Position numbers and translations under genes: made by a program
Notes under the pieces: generated by a model
Database searches by the model: none
What the model was told of the DNA's origin: nothing
The model's input: only the letters and a program-made list of their open reading frames with translations
From: Eubacteriaceae bacterium
GTDB lineage: Bacteria > Bacillota > Clostridia > Lachnospirales > Lachnospiraceae
Assembly: GCA_902363805.1 (NCBI GenBank)
Contig: CABJBF010000003.1
Span: 200,564-264,563, forward strand
Length of the DNA: 64,000 bases
Direction of reading: 5' to 3'
In this document: positions 55,743-64,000 of the stretch, in pieces
Numbering within the stretch: position 1 is the stretch's first letter
Layout of the letters: each line of letters begins with the position of its first letter

Positions 55743-55950
55743 ACATGCAGTTCGATTCCGCAGCCTCCGCTGCTTCATCTCACTCGCTTTGCTTTCCTAT
55801 CATTTCATAAGATAGGACATGCAGTTCGATTCCGCAGCCTTCGCTGCTTCATCTCACTCGCTTTGCTACGCAAATAATAAATAATTACTTCCTTCGGCAG
55901 TACGTAAACGTCCTGCCGGCGTAGTAATTATTTATTGCTTGTCCTATCTT
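55743..55950. repeat. Structured repeat block between gltB and gltD
   Basis: Two 51-base direct copies (55743-55793 and 55817-55867, one mismatch, CCTCC for CCTTC) are followed by a hairpin AATAAATAATTACT/AGTAATTATTTATT enclosing CGGCA...TGCCG. An outer pair AAGATAGGAC (55810-55819) and GTCCTATCTT (55941-55950) wraps the second copy and the hairpin; its right arm overlaps the gltB stop codon. Confidence 0.8.
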
Positions 55951-58900
55951 GTTGCCGCATAAAATGCTTCGATTTGTGCCTGTTCCGGATTTAATCCTTT
56001 TTCTTCCATTTTTGCAATGGCATTTAATATCTTCTTATAATCGTAAGGAATGATTTTCTTGAATTTTGGAAGATATTCTTCAAAGTTTTCAAGTATTTCT
56101 TTTCCTCGTACTGAGTTTGTATATTTAACATGTTCTTCAAGCGTTTTCTTTAATTCCTGAACATCATATTTATTTGACAACTCTTCTGTAGATACTAACT
56201 CTTTATTTGTTTTCATATATAAATCGTTGTTTTCATCAAGTACATAAGCAACACCGCCGCTCATACCTGCTGCGAAGTTCTTACCTACTTTACCGATAAT
56301 TACTACACGTCCGCCTGTCATGTATTCACATCCGTGTTCTCCAACACCTTCTACAACTGCTGTAGCACCTGAATTTCTTACACAGAAACGTTCTCCTGCT
56401 ACACCGTTTATATATGCACTTCCACTTGTAGCACCATATAAAGCAACATTACCGATAATGATATTTTCATCCTGTTTAAACTTAGATTCCTTAGGTGGTT
56501 TAACAACAATCTTTCCACCTGATAAACCTTTACCAAGATAATCATTGCTATCACCTGTAAGTTCTATAGTTAATCCCTTAGGAATAAATGCACCAAAGCT
56601 CTGTCCGCCGGCACCGTTACATTTTACAACATACATATCGTCATCTAATGTATCGTTATATTTCTTTGTAATTTCTGAGCCAAATATTGTACCAAATGAT
56701 CTGTCTAAGTTATTTACATCAACTTCAACACTTGCTGCCTTTTTAGCATCTAAAGCCTTGCCTAATTTTTTCAATAATACAGTTACGTCTTTTGTCTGGT
56801 CTAACTTAAAGTCGTATACATTTTTCTTGTTGTACTGAACTCTTTCATTTGCAAAATCAGCATTGATTATCTTATCAAGATTTACTTCAGGTGCATGACC
56901 TGCAGTAACATTTTCTTTTACCTTTAACAAATCAGCTCTGCCAACTAATTCATCTACTGTTCTAACACCAAGTTTTGCCATGTATTCTCGCAGTTCCTGA
57001 GCTATAAATTTCATAAAGTTTACAACATATTCAGGTTTTCCTTTGAATCTCTTTCTAAGTTCAGGATTCTGTGTTGCCACACCAACAGGACATGTATCAA
57101 GATTGCATACTCTCATCATTACGCATCCCATTGTTACTAATGGGGCTGTCGCAAATCCGTATTCTTCTGCACCAAGCATTGCAGCAATTGCTACATCACG
57201 TCCGCTCATTAACTTACCATCTGTTTCAACAATAACTTTATTTCTTAGACCATTTGCAATCAATGTCTGATGTGCTTCTGCTAATCCAAGTTCCCAAGGA
57301 AGACCTGCATTGTAAATTGAATTTCCCGGAGCTGCACCTGTACCACCATCAAATCCTGAAATAAGAATTACCTGCGCTCCTGCTTTTGCAACACCTGCTG
57401 CTACAGTACCAACACCTGCTTCTGAAACTAATTTAACTGAAATTCTTGAATCTCTGTTTGCATTTTTCAAATCATAAATCAACTGTGCCAAATCCTCAAT
57501 TGAATAAATATCATGATGAGGTGGTGGTGAAATTAAGCTTACACCCGGTGTTGAATATCTTGTTTTTGCAATCCAAGGATAAACTTTCTTTCCAGGCAAA
57601 TGTCCACCTTCACCAGGTTTAGCACCCTGTGCCATTTTAATCTGAATTTCTTCTGCACTTACAAGATATCTTGATGTAACACCAAAACGTCCTGAAGCGA
57701 CCTGCTTAATCTTTGAACATTTGTTAAGTCCGTCTTTTCCAACAACTAAACGTTCAGGAGCTTCTCCACCTTCACCTGAATTTGATTTTCCACCAATCAT
57801 ATTCATTGCAATTGCCATTGTTTCATGTGCTTCCTGAGAAATTGAACCATATGACATTGCTCCTGTCTTAAATCTCTTAACAATTGAATCAACACTTTCT
57901 ACTTCATCAATTGGGATTCCACCATTTTCAGGAAATTTAAAGTCAATTAATCCTCTTAAATGTACCGGACTCATTTCCTCGTCAATCATATGCGTATACT
58001 GTTTAAATAAATCATAGTTTCCTGTCCATGTTGCCATTTGAAGAGTATGAATTGTCTGTGGATTATATTTATGTTCTTCTTTTCCACTTCTTAATTTATG
58101 AGAGCCTGAACTTTCAAGAGTAAGGTCGACATCAAGTCCTAATGGATCAAATGCTTTTGAATGAAGTTCTTCAACATTTTCTTCAATATCACGCATTGTG
58201 ATACCTTCTACTCTGCTTACAGTTCCTGTAAAATATTTATCAATTACTTCACTACTAATTCCGATTGCTTCAAAAATCTGTGATCCCTGATATGACTGAA
58301 TTGTTGAAATACCCATCTTAGATGCTATCTTAACTATTCCATGAAGTATCGCATCGTTATAATCATCAATTGCTGCGTATGGGTCTTTATCAATCATATT
58401 TTCATCAACCATCTGTTTGATTGTATCATGTGCCAAATAAGGATTGATTGCACTTGCACCATAACCAAGTAATGTTGCAAAATGATGTACGTCTCTTGGT
58501 TCACCACTTTCAAGAATAAGTGAAAGTGTTGTTCTTTTCTTTGTTTTTACAAGATGCTGATGTACTGCTGATACAGCTAAAAGTGCCGGTATCTGTACAT
58601 GATATTCATCTACACCTCTGTCTGAAAGTATTATGATATTTGCTCCATCCTTATGCGCTTTATCTACATCTACGAATACCTGTTCAATAGCTTTCTCTAA
58701 TGCAATTCCTTTGTAATATACGATTGGAACCTTTGCAGCCTTAAATCCATCTACATTCATATTTTCAATCTTAAGTAAATCTGTACTTGTAAGAATTGGA
58801 TTATGAATTTTTAATACCTTACAGTTTTCAGGTTTTTCTTCTAAGATATTTCCGTCTTTACCTATATAAACAGAAGTTGATGTAACTATTTCTTCTCTGA

Positions 58901-60491
58901 TTGCATCAATAGGTGGATTTGTTACCTGAGCAAATAACTGCTTAAAGTAATTGTATAATGGATTCTTTGCTTCACTAAGTACTGCTATTGGTGTATCTTT
59001 ACCCATTGCACTAATTCCTTCTGCTCCGTTATTTGCCATTGGAATTATCTTCTTTAAATCTTCATAAGTGTATCCAAAGTTTTTCTGTAATCTCTGTCTT
59101 TCTTCCTTTGTATATGATTCAACTTTTTTATTTGGAATCTTTATATCTTTCAAATATACAAGATTGTTATTTAACCATTCACCATATGGTTTTCTTGTTG
59201 CATATTCTTCTTTTAATTCATCATCATCAATTAATTTTCCATTTACAGTATCTACAAGAAGCATACGTCCCGGACGAAGTCTATCTTTTACTACTATTTT
59301 TGCAGGGTCAATTTCAAGGACACCTACTTCTGATGAAAGAATCAACTGATCATCATCTGTAATATAATATCTTGATGGTCTTAGTCCGTTTCTATCAAGG
59401 ATTGCTCCCATGTAATCTCCATCTGAGAAAAGGATAGATGCCGGTCCATCCCATGGTTCCATCATTGTTGCATAATACTGATAGAAGTCTTTTTTGCTCT
59501 GTGAAATTGTGTTGTTATTTTCCCATGGTTCAGGAATACACATCATTACTGCAAGAGGCAAATCTACTCCATTCATTACTAAGAATTCTAATGTATTATC
59601 AAGCATTGCTGAGTCAGAACCATTTGTATCTACTACAGGCATAACTTTCTGAATAGAATTTTTCATATATTCACTATCCATTGATTCTTCTCTTGCAAGC
59701 ATGTTATCTGCATTTCCACGAATTGTATTTATTTCTCCATTATGAACAATAAATCTATTTGGATGAGCTCTCTTCCAACTTGGATTTGTGTTAGTTGAGA
59801 ATCTTGAATGAACCATTGCTATAGCTGATTCAAAATCTTTACTCTGTAAATCATCAAAAAACATTCTAAGTTCTCCAACTAAGAACATACCTTTGTATAC
59901 TATTGTTCTACTTGACATTGAAACTGTATATGTTCCAACACTGCTGTGTGAAAATACTCTTCTTACAATGTATAATTTTCTATCAAAAGGTAATCCTTTT
60001 TCTACATCTTCAGGTTTCTTTATGAAGCACTGCATAATGTATGGCATGCATTCAACTGCCTTAGTTCCTAGAATTTCAGGATGTGTTGGTACTTCTCTCC
60101 ATCCTAAGAATTCAAGTCCTTCTTTCTCAACTATTATTTCAAGCATTTTCATTTCACGCTTACGGACAAGTTCATCCTGAGACATAAAGAACATTCCAAC
60201 TCCGTATTCTCTTTCATTTCCAATGTCAAATCCTAAATTCTTTGTAGCTTTCTTAAAGAACTTATGTGAAATCTGTAACAAAATACCAACTCCGTCACCA
60301 GTCTTTCCTTCTGCGTCCTTACCTGCTCTATGCTCAAGATTTTCTACTATCTTTAAAGCATTTTCTACTGTTTCATGAGATTTGATACCTTTAATGTTTA
60401 CAACTGCACCAATACCGCAGTTATCATGTTCAAATCTTTCATCGTATAAGCCATCTTTTTTTGCTTTCTCAAATAATTCGTTTTGATTCAT
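55944..60491 (-). CDS. gltB: Glutamate synthase, large subunit
   Basis: A 1515-residue enzyme that makes two glutamates from glutamine and 2-oxoglutarate. The amidotransferase nucleophile is Cys25 in HDNCGIGAV, so a 24-residue propeptide must be removed. The central and FMN domains follow (ISVKLVSEAGVGTVAAGVAKAGA; GFDGGTGAAPGNSIYNAG). The 3Fe-4S cluster is CVMMRVCNLDTCPVGVATQN. The C-terminal beta-helix has GGKIVVKPP and GGRVVIIGKVG. The start is the ATG at 60491 with AGGAGG seven bases upstream; the frame is open 13 codons further. A terminator-like hairpin lies in its leader. Confidence 0.97.
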   Translation of the reverse strand: MNQNELFEKAKKDGLYDERFEHDNCGIGAVVNIKGIKSHETVENALKIVENLEHRAGKDAEGKTGDGVGILLQISHKFFKKATKNLGFDIGNEREYGVGMFFMSQDELVRKREMKMLEIIVEKEGLEFLGWREVPTHPEILGTKAVECMPYIMQCFIKKPEDVEKGLPFDRKLYIVRRVFSHSSVGTYTVSMSSRTIVYKGMFLVGELRMFFDDLQSKDFESAIAMVHSRFSTNTNPSWKRAHPNRFIVHNGEINTIRGNADNMLAREESMDSEYMKNSIQKVMPVVDTNGSDSAMLDNTLEFLVMNGVDLPLAVMMCIPEPWENNNTISQSKKDFYQYYATMMEPWDGPASILFSDGDYMGAILDRNGLRPSRYYITDDDQLILSSEVGVLEIDPAKIVVKDRLRPGRMLLVDTVNGKLIDDDELKEEYATRKPYGEWLNNNLVYLKDIKIPNKKVESYTKEERQRLQKNFGYTYEDLKKIIPMANNGAEGISAMGKDTPIAVLSEAKNPLYNYFKQLFAQVTNPPIDAIREEIVTSTSVYIGKDGNILEEKPENCKVLKIHNPILTSTDLLKIENMNVDGFKAAKVPIVYYKGIALEKAIEQVFVDVDKAHKDGANIIILSDRGVDEYHVQIPALLAVSAVHQHLVKTKKRTTLSLILESGEPRDVHHFATLLGYGASAINPYLAHDTIKQMVDENMIDKDPYAAIDDYNDAILHGIVKIASKMGISTIQSYQGSQIFEAIGISSEVIDKYFTGTVSRVEGITMRDIEENVEELHSKAFDPLGLDVDLTLESSGSHKLRSGKEEHKYNPQTIHTLQMATWTGNYDLFKQYTHMIDEEMSPVHLRGLIDFKFPENGGIPIDEVESVDSIVKRFKTGAMSYGSISQEAHETMAIAMNMIGGKSNSGEGGEAPERLVVGKDGLNKCSKIKQVASGRFGVTSRYLVSAEEIQIKMAQGAKPGEGGHLPGKKVYPWIAKTRYSTPGVSLISPPPHHDIYSIEDLAQLIYDLKNANRDSRISVKLVSEAGVGTVAAGVAKAGAQVILISGFDGGTGAAPGNSIYNAGLPWELGLAEAHQTLIANGLRNKVIVETDGKLMSGRDVAIAAMLGAEEYGFATAPLVTMGCVMMRVCNLDTCPVGVATQNPELRKRFKGKPEYVVNFMKFIAQELREYMAKLGVRTVDELVGRADLLKVKENVTAGHAPEVNLDKIINADFANERVQYNKKNVYDFKLDQTKDVTVLLKKLGKALDAKKAASVEVDVNNLDRSFGTIFGSEITKKYNDTLDDDMYVVKCNGAGGQSFGAFIPKGLTIELTGDSNDYLGKGLSGGKIVVKPPKESKFKQDENIIIGNVALYGATSGSAYINGVAGERFCVRNSGATAVVEGVGEHGCEYMTGGRVVIIGKVGKNFAAGMSGGVAYVLDENNDLYMKTNKELVSTEELSNKYDVQELKKTLEEHVKYTNSVRGKEILENFEEYLPKFKKIIPYDYKKILNAIAKMEEKGLNPEQAQIEAFYAATR

Positions 60492-60514
60492 CGTATCCCT
60501 CCTGATAGTTAGAA

Positions 60515-60579
60515 TATAAAAAAGGTACAAAGGACTGCCTCAGTTGCATAGCAACACTGAAGTACGCCTTTGTACCTTT
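60515..60579 (-). promoter_or_regulatory. Terminator-like attenuator in the gltB leader
   Basis: On the minus strand AAAGGTACAAAGG pairs with CCTTTGTACCTTT (13 bp) around an inner hairpin CAGTGTTGC/GCAACTG, and is followed by TTTATATTC. The gltB ribosome site begins only about 14 bases further on, so the stem can end or halt transcripts just before gltB. Confidence 0.7.
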
Positions 60580-60604
60580 ATGCTTACTTTTTTATTTACT
60601 TAAT

Positions 60605-60633
60605 TTTATAAACTATTTTTATGACAAAATCAA
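60605..60633 (-). promoter_or_regulatory. gltB promoter
   Basis: TTGATT (60628-60633), a 17-base spacer and TATAAA (60605-60610). The start would be near 60598, leaving about 20 bases before the attenuator hairpin. Confidence 0.65.
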
Positions 60634-60757
60634 GTAAAATTAAGTAAAAAATACATATTTTTTTATTTTTTTTACTTTCTCTATTTTAAGTATGTGCCTT
60701 AACTTAGTCTGTCTTAACTAATTTAACCATTTGGTTTACTTTAGAAAGCCTTTTATA

Positions 60758-60808
60758 AAAAAATTCTTCCATGCAAAAATGCTTTTCTTTATGCACGGAA
60801 GAATTTTT
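60758..60808 (-). terminator. rpoD terminator
   Basis: AAAAATTCTTCC/GGAAGAATTTTT stem with an inner TGCA/TGCA pair, beginning six bases beyond the rpoD stop codon. Confidence 0.85.
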
Positions 60809-60813
60809 ATTTA

Positions 60814-62076
60814 TTAACTATTAAGGAAATCCTTAATCTTCTTACTTCTAACAGGATTTCTTAACTTTCTTAATGCCTTAGCTTCAATCTGTCTGATACG
60901 CTCTCTTGTAACATTGAATTCCTTTCCAACTTCTTCAAGAGTTCTTGGATGTCCGTCTCTTAAGCCAAATCTTAAGATAATAACTTCCTTTTCACGTTCT
61001 TTCAAATCTTCAAGTAATACATCAATGTGTTCTCTAAGCATAACTGATTCAATGTTAGCTTCCGGAGTAACTGTATTGTTGTCTGCAACAAAATCTCCTA
61101 AGTTAGAATCATCTTCTTCACCGATAGGTGTTTCTAATGATGCAGGCTCTCTTGCTATCTGCATTATCTCTAAAACTTTTTCTTCTGTTATATCTAATGC
61201 ATTGGCTAATTCCTGAGTTGATGGCTCGTAACCTAACTCTAAAGTTAATTTACGCTGCATCTTTGACATTCTGTTAATTGTCTCAACCATATGAACAGGT
61301 ACACGGATTGTTCTTGCGTGGTCTGCAAGTGCTCTTGTTACAGACTGTCTAATCCACCATGTAGCATATGTACTTAGCTTATATCCTTTTTCGTAATCAA
61401 ATTTTTCAACACCTTTTATGAGTCCTAAATTGCCCTCCTGTACTAAATCAAGGAAACTCATACCTCTTCCTGTGTATCTCTTAGCAATACTAACAACAAG
61501 ACGTAAATTAGCTTCTATTAATTTGTCTTTAGCAACAGGATCGCCTTCTGATTTACGTTTGGCAAGTTCAAGTTCTTCTTCTGCAGTTAACAATGGAACT
61601 GTACCTATTTCTTTTAAGTACATTCTAACAGGGTCTTCTGTTCCGACACCTTCAAGTAAACCAACATTATCTAATTCAACAATTTCTTCTTCATCTTCAA
61701 AATCGTCATCTGTAGGTTCTAAATCAATAGGGCCTTCTGCTGCAAGTGTCAAATCTGCTTCTGTTGGTTCTGCATCAGATGCAGTTTCTTCTGCATTATC
61801 CACCTCTTCATTATCAGTATCATCTACCGCTTCCACATCAGTTTTCACACTTGTCTTCTTTGTTAATTTCTTTGTTTCTGACTTTCCGTCTGAATCACCT
61901 GTTTTAATTGTCAATCCATTTTCAATTATATACTCGGCAATAGCATCTTTACGTTCGCCTGTAAGTGGCATCCCCTGAAACATGTTATCAACATCAGCAG
62001 TTGTAACCACTCCACCATTCTTCTTGCCAAGTTCTACTAATTCTGTCAGTTTTTCTGTAAAGTCTTTCTTCTTCAC
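60814..62076 (-). CDS. rpoD: Primary sigma factor RpoD (SigA)
   Basis: A 420-residue housekeeping sigma-70. Region 1.1 is short ([20 protein letters not shown]), then a strongly acidic spacer of about 70 residues, region 1.2 [16 protein letters not shown], region 2 [22 protein letters not shown] and [20 protein letters not shown], region 3 and region 4 [18 protein letters not shown]. The start is taken as GTG at 62076 with AAAGGG nine bases before it; an ATG in the same frame lies 38 codons upstream but would add a non-homologous stretch. The usual upstream partner dnaG is absent; mnmA lies upstream instead. Confidence 0.95.
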   Translation of the reverse strand: MKKKDFTEKLTELVELGKKNGGVVTTADVDNMFQGMPLTGERKDAIAEYIIENGLTIKTGDSDGKSETKKLTKKTSVKTDVEAVDDTDNEEVDNAEETASDAEPTEADLTLAAEGPIDLEPTDDDFEDEEEIVELDNVGLLEGVGTEDPVRMYLKEIGTVPLLTAEEELELAKRKSEGDPVAKDKLIEANLRLVVSIAKRYTGRGMSFLDLVQEGNLGLIKGVEKFDYEKGYKLSTYATWWIRQSVTRALADHARTIRVPVHMVETINRMSKMQRKLTLELGYEPSTQELANALDITEEKVLEIMQIAREPASLETPIGEEDDSNLGDFVADNNTVTPEANIESVMLREHIDVLLEDLKEREKEVIILRFGLRDGHPRTLEEVGKEFNVTRERIRQIEAKALRKLRNPVRSKKIKDFLNS

Positions 62077-62389
62077 TACAGCAATCCCTTTCTTTGAATT
62101 TGAATAACTCCGACTAATCATGAACTCATAAATATATAAAAACTCTCTTCGTCGAGATAGACCTATCCACATTAAGTGTTGGTTATTCAACTTACAATTA
62201 TACGCATATGTTTAAAATCCGTCAACATTATTTTTAAATATTTTGTAAAAAAATACGCAAATTTGTATCAATGAGTAGATATTGCATAATTACTGTCTAC
62301 TTATTATGAATATTTGGTAGGATTATTGGAATGCGTAGCACGGAACAATCCGTAAACATCAAAGTTGGTGCTTTTGATTCCAACATATT
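62077..62389. other. Intergenic region between mnmA and rpoD
   Basis: About 310 bases. It contains the rpoD leader, an AT-rich promoter-like part, and an interspersed hairpin repeat at 62320-62384. No gene is supported. Confidence 0.6.
62320..62384. repeat. Interspersed hairpin repeat
   Basis: Minus-strand order is TGTTGGAATCAAAAGCACC, then AACTTTGATGTTTACGG, then a hairpin GGATTGTT...AATAATCC enclosing CGTGCTACG. It aligns with 31405-31473 on the plus strand. Confidence 0.6.
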
Positions 62390-63451
62390 TTATTCTGAAA
62401 TAATTTCTCCTCCGCAAAGCACATATCCATCCTGATATACAACTAAAGATTGTCCCGGGGTCACTGCTCTTTGAGGTTTGTCAAATTCACAATACAATTT
62501 TTCATCTTCCATCCAAACAGTACAGTCTGCCCCTTCATGGTTATATCTTATTTTCGCAAATGCTCTTTGTTTTCCACTAATACTTTCCTTTGCCATCATA
62601 TTAACATTGTGCGCAACTACTATCTTTTTAAACAGGGATTCATTGTCGCATACCACAATCTGATTCTTATTGGCATTGATTTCACAAACATACATATTTT
62701 TATTTTGCAATTTCAAACCTTTTCGCTGTCCGACTGTATAAAAAATAATTCCTTTATGTTTTCCAACAACTTCTCCATCCATTGTCACAATATCTCCCGG
62801 TATTGCCCTTTTTCCTGTTTCTTTGTATATAAAATTTGCATATTTTCCATCGGGAATAAAGCACATATCCTGACTGTCTTTTTTATGTGCAACAGGAATT
62901 CCTACTCTTTCAGCAATCTTTCGCACTTCATCTTTTTCATAGATGCCAAGAGGCATAATTGTATGTTCTAACTGTTCCTGAGTCAGTAAATGTAATGCAT
63001 ATGTCTGGTCTTTTTTTGCCGTTTTTGAATTTTTAATTGCGTACCTTCCATTTTCTAATTTTTCTATCTTTGCATAATGACCTGTTGCAATATAATCCGC
63101 TCCTAAATTTCCTGCCTTTTCCCTTAAAGCCTGCCATTTTACATATCTGTTGCATACCACACAAGGATTAGGTGTCTTTCCGTCATTATAAGTTTTAACA
63201 AAATATTCTATAACATTTTTATGAAATTCTTCATTAAAATTAAGCACATAATGAGGAATACCCAAATACTCCGCCACTTTCCTTGCGTCTTCCACCTCTG
63301 CTATTCCTGTTTCTCCACTTTCAGGAATATCTTTCTGCCACACCTGCATTGTAACGCCAATTACATTGTAACCCTGTTTCTTTAATAAATATGCCGTAAC
63401 CGATGAGTCAACTCCCCCTGATAACCCTACTACAACTGTTTTATTTTTCAT
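62390..63451 (-). CDS. mnmA: tRNA-specific 2-thiouridylase MnmA
   Basis: A 353-residue enzyme that thiolates U34 of tRNA Lys, Glu and Gln. The PP-loop is GLSGGVDSSVTAYLL, the first catalytic cysteine is in TPNPCVVCNRYVKW, tRNA-contact residues lie in DYIATGHYAKIE, and the second cysteine is in DSQDMCFIPDG. The C-terminal domain starts about residue 210 (KGIIFYTVGQRKGL) and a barrel ends the protein. It is the last complete gene before rpoD on this strand. Confidence 0.95.
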   Translation of the reverse strand: MKNKTVVVGLSGGVDSSVTAYLLKKQGYNVIGVTMQVWQKDIPESGETGIAEVEDARKVAEYLGIPHYVLNFNEEFHKNVIEYFVKTYNDGKTPNPCVVCNRYVKWQALREKAGNLGADYIATGHYAKIEKLENGRYAIKNSKTAKKDQTYALHLLTQEQLEHTIMPLGIYEKDEVRKIAERVGIPVAHKKDSQDMCFIPDGKYANFIYKETGKRAIPGDIVTMDGEVVGKHKGIIFYTVGQRKGLKLQNKNMYVCEINANKNQIVVCDNESLFKKIVVAHNVNMMAKESISGKQRAFAKIRYNHEGADCTVWMEDEKLYCEFDKPQRAVTPGQSLVVYQDGYVLCGGEIISE

Positions 63452-63586
63452 TTTTGACCTCTTAAATATTTCTTATTTTTATAGACATCATGTTGTCTTT
63501 TTTCTTATCCTCTATTATAATATTTTTGTAAATAACTTCAAGTAAAGGAAAGGCCATTATACCATATGTAATGACTAATATTATAC

Positions 63587-64000
63587 ATGAATATTAAAAT
63601 AGATAAACGTAGTCAGCGCACAAGGGAAGCTTTGAAGAAAACGCTTGCGCAAATGATGATAAAACAGAATATTAATGATATTACAATTAAAAATCTTGTT
63701 GTTCTTGCAAATATAAACCGTTCAACTTTTTATCTGCATTATACGGATATATTTGACCTATTACAAGAAATGGAAAACGACATTATTTCCCAGATTCAGA
63801 AGGTACTTGATTCCTATCCTTCATTATCGAGAGCTCAAAGTTACAGTTTTGTAACTGACCTGATTTCTGTTTTTGAAGCAAACAGAGATTCATTAAAAGC
63901 TTTAATGGGATATCACGGCGATGCATTTTTTATACAACGTATGGAAGACGTAATCGAAAGTAAGGTAAGAAAACAGATTAATCTTATATATTGTTTTAAC
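63587..64000 (+). CDS. TetR-family regulator (3' end outside window)
   Basis: At least 138 codons run to the right edge. The helix-turn-helix reads NDITIKNLVVLANINRSTFYLHY, followed by YTDIFDLLQEMENDII, matching TetR/AcrR regulators of clostridial TetR_C_7-like type. The ATG at 63587 has no recognisable Shine-Dalgarno and an AT-rich TATTATACATG precedes it. The regulated genes are outside the window. Confidence 0.8.
   Translation, partial: MNIKIDKRSQRTREALKKTLAQMMIKQNINDITIKNLVVLANINRSTFYLHYTDIFDLLQEMENDIISQIQKVLDSYPSLSRAQSYSFVTDLISVFEANRDSLKALMGYHGDAFFIQRMEDVIESKVRKQINLIYCFN

Noticed and set aside
60519..60633. T-box or riboswitch in the gltB leader
   Set aside because: The leader before the terminator is only about 20 bases, too short for a known aptamer, and there is no T-box sequence.

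Overview
The window looks like chromosomal DNA of a low-GC, Gram-positive anaerobe of the Lachnospiraceae (Clostridium cluster XIVa) type. This is inferred from the AT-rich sequence, strong AGGAGG-type ribosome sites, the gene families (LuxS, DUF1292, SH3b/Big_2/Fn3 cell-wall proteins, fused FolB-FolK, NADPH-type GltBD) and their neighbourhoods. Most genes are on the minus strand. Exceptions are a Pr6Pr-like membrane protein, luxS, an ABC-F ATPase with a lysophospholipase-like hydrolase, an XRE regulator, a tandem-GNAT protein and a TetR-type gene running off the right edge.

Layout. 1-10 kb: PrsA-like lipoprotein, HAD phosphatase, secreted glucosaminidase, a type II topoisomerase A/B pair (probably topo IV), histidine phosphatase, GNAT. 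10-17 kb: membrane proteins and an MMPL/RND exporter with its heptad-repeat partner and TetR regulator. 17-26 kb: luxS, phosphatase, MATE exporter, TraX-like protein, a GH13 protein that has lost its catalytic residues, ABC-F, two alpha/beta hydrolases. 26-31 kb: a folate operon folC-folE-folP-folBK followed by pheA. 31-36.7 kb: SH3b protein, DUF1292 protein, UvrD-type helicase, gltX, P-loop kinase. 36.7-38.7 kb: two long gene-poor stretches around a SecB-like gene, holding a 34-bp tandem repeat and a candidate small RNA. 38.7-46.3 kb: an accessory region (below). 46.3-54 kb: housekeeping genes (HAD, pepF, AEC transporter, endonuclease IV, lepB) and a PIN-like protein. 54-64 kb: gltB-gltD with an attenuator-like leader, rpoD, mnmA, partial tetR.

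The accessory region is the most interesting part. It contains a decayed tyrosine recombinase, a large secreted Fn3 protein, three copies of an 82-bp structured repeat whose ends copy the T-arm and acceptor end of tRNA-Gly, two tRNA-Gly(GCC) genes inside a 114-bp direct repeat 3.4 kb apart, and between them an ADP-ribosylglycohydrolase with an unrecognised zinc-finger protein. That pair is flanked on both sides by truncated genes and on one side by a wrecked IS3 element. It looks like the remains of a larger ADP-ribose-linked operon, and is the best candidate here for an undescribed system.

Other sequence-level oddities are a GH13 pseudoenzyme, an ABC-F protein whose altered motifs all map to one composite ATP site, a CxxCxxC tail on FolBK, a probable terminator in the gltB leader, and an interspersed hairpin-repeat family in several intergenic gaps.
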